Shown here: piece after piece, positions 63,968 to 64,000 of the stretch | Position numbering within the stretch: position 1 is the stretch's first letter | Layout: each line of letters opens with the position of its first letter | DNA from: Phycisphaeraceae bacterium | GTDB lineage: Bacteria > Planctomycetota > Phycisphaerae > Phycisphaerales > UBA1924 | Direction: 5' to 3' | Length of the DNA stretch: 64,000 nt | Assembly (NCBI GenBank): GCA_020639235.1 | Contig: JACKHC010000001.1 | Coordinates: forward strand, 806,001 to 870,000 | The notes under the pieces: generated by a model | Database searches by the model: none | Seen by the model: only the letters and a program-made list of their open reading frames with translations | Told to the model about the DNA's origin: nothing | Made by a program: the position numbers and the translations under genes

Positions 63968-64000
63968 ATGGTAAATTCCTCACCAAGCAAGCGACGAGTG
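63968..64000 (+). CDS. fabF: Start of a probable 3-oxoacyl-ACP synthase II (partial)
   Basis: Eleven codons are visible from the ATG at 63968 to the window end, reading MVNSSPSKRRV. The KRRV end resembles the strand that opens FabF (RRVVVTG), and fabF usually follows acpP. The product is cut off by the window edge, so the call rests on context. Confidence 0.5.
   Translation, partial: MVNSSPSKRRV

Overview
The window is a high-GC chromosome segment from a planctomycete, most likely class Phycisphaerae. The clues are two secreted proteins with dockerin-like tails (GVVDVDDLN / DGVIDADDLN type), an ECF-like sigma factor overlapping a long Ser/Thr kinase with a propeller-like tail, and the gene order rpmF-plsX-fabH-fabD-lipoprotein-fabG-acpP-(fabF).

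Layout. Positions 1-2430 are left chromosomal flank (cupin protein, secreted tandem-YHS protein, secreted dockerin-like protein). Positions 2557-58611 are a composite genomic island inserted at the 3' end of a tRNA-Lys(CTT) gene on the minus strand (58539-58611). The tRNA 3' end occurs three times in direct orientation: A 2560-2596, B 9423-9468, C 58539-58584. These bound two tandem elements. Element 1 (A-B, about 6.9 kb) carries a DUF4132 giant protein, a small partner, a broken gene and the fossil of an integrase abutting B. Element 2 (B-C, about 49 kb) carries an intact integrase abutting C. From 58612 on is right chromosomal flank, the type II fatty-acid synthesis operon.

Element 2, left to right: a minus-strand, defence-like operon (putative membrane metalloprotease, voltage-gated K+ channel, 1959-aa SF1 helicase-nuclease, DUF2130 protein with an in-frame TGA); a mobilisation block (membrane protein, type IV coupling protein, small protein, MobF relaxase) with no type IV secretion genes seen; a lipoprotein/serine-protease pair and an AT-hook winged-helix protein; an HTH regulator divergent from the sigma/kinase pair; an XRE regulator divergent from a cupin gene; a very large secreted protein with a lipase-like end; an ArdC antirestriction cassette; a PilZ membrane protein; a nitrilase-like cassette; a GHKL-ATPase/Shedu-like nuclease fusion; and a two-headed integration module with two intact tyrosine recombinases. 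Four decayed recombinase fragments lie between cargo blocks, suggesting repeated accretion.

Two signals not explained by the gene list stand out. First, seven intergenic copies of a palindrome, GGCAC-N6-GTGCC with an AT-rich centre, are scattered over 18-51 kb and look like operators of an island-wide regulon. Second, beside the other integrase (53336-54505) lies a 45-bp exact-looking 3' half of tRNA-Ile(GAT), flanked on both sides by paired TGGCGCG repeats. This is the structure of an unrecombined attP, so the element may carry two integrases with two different tRNA targets.
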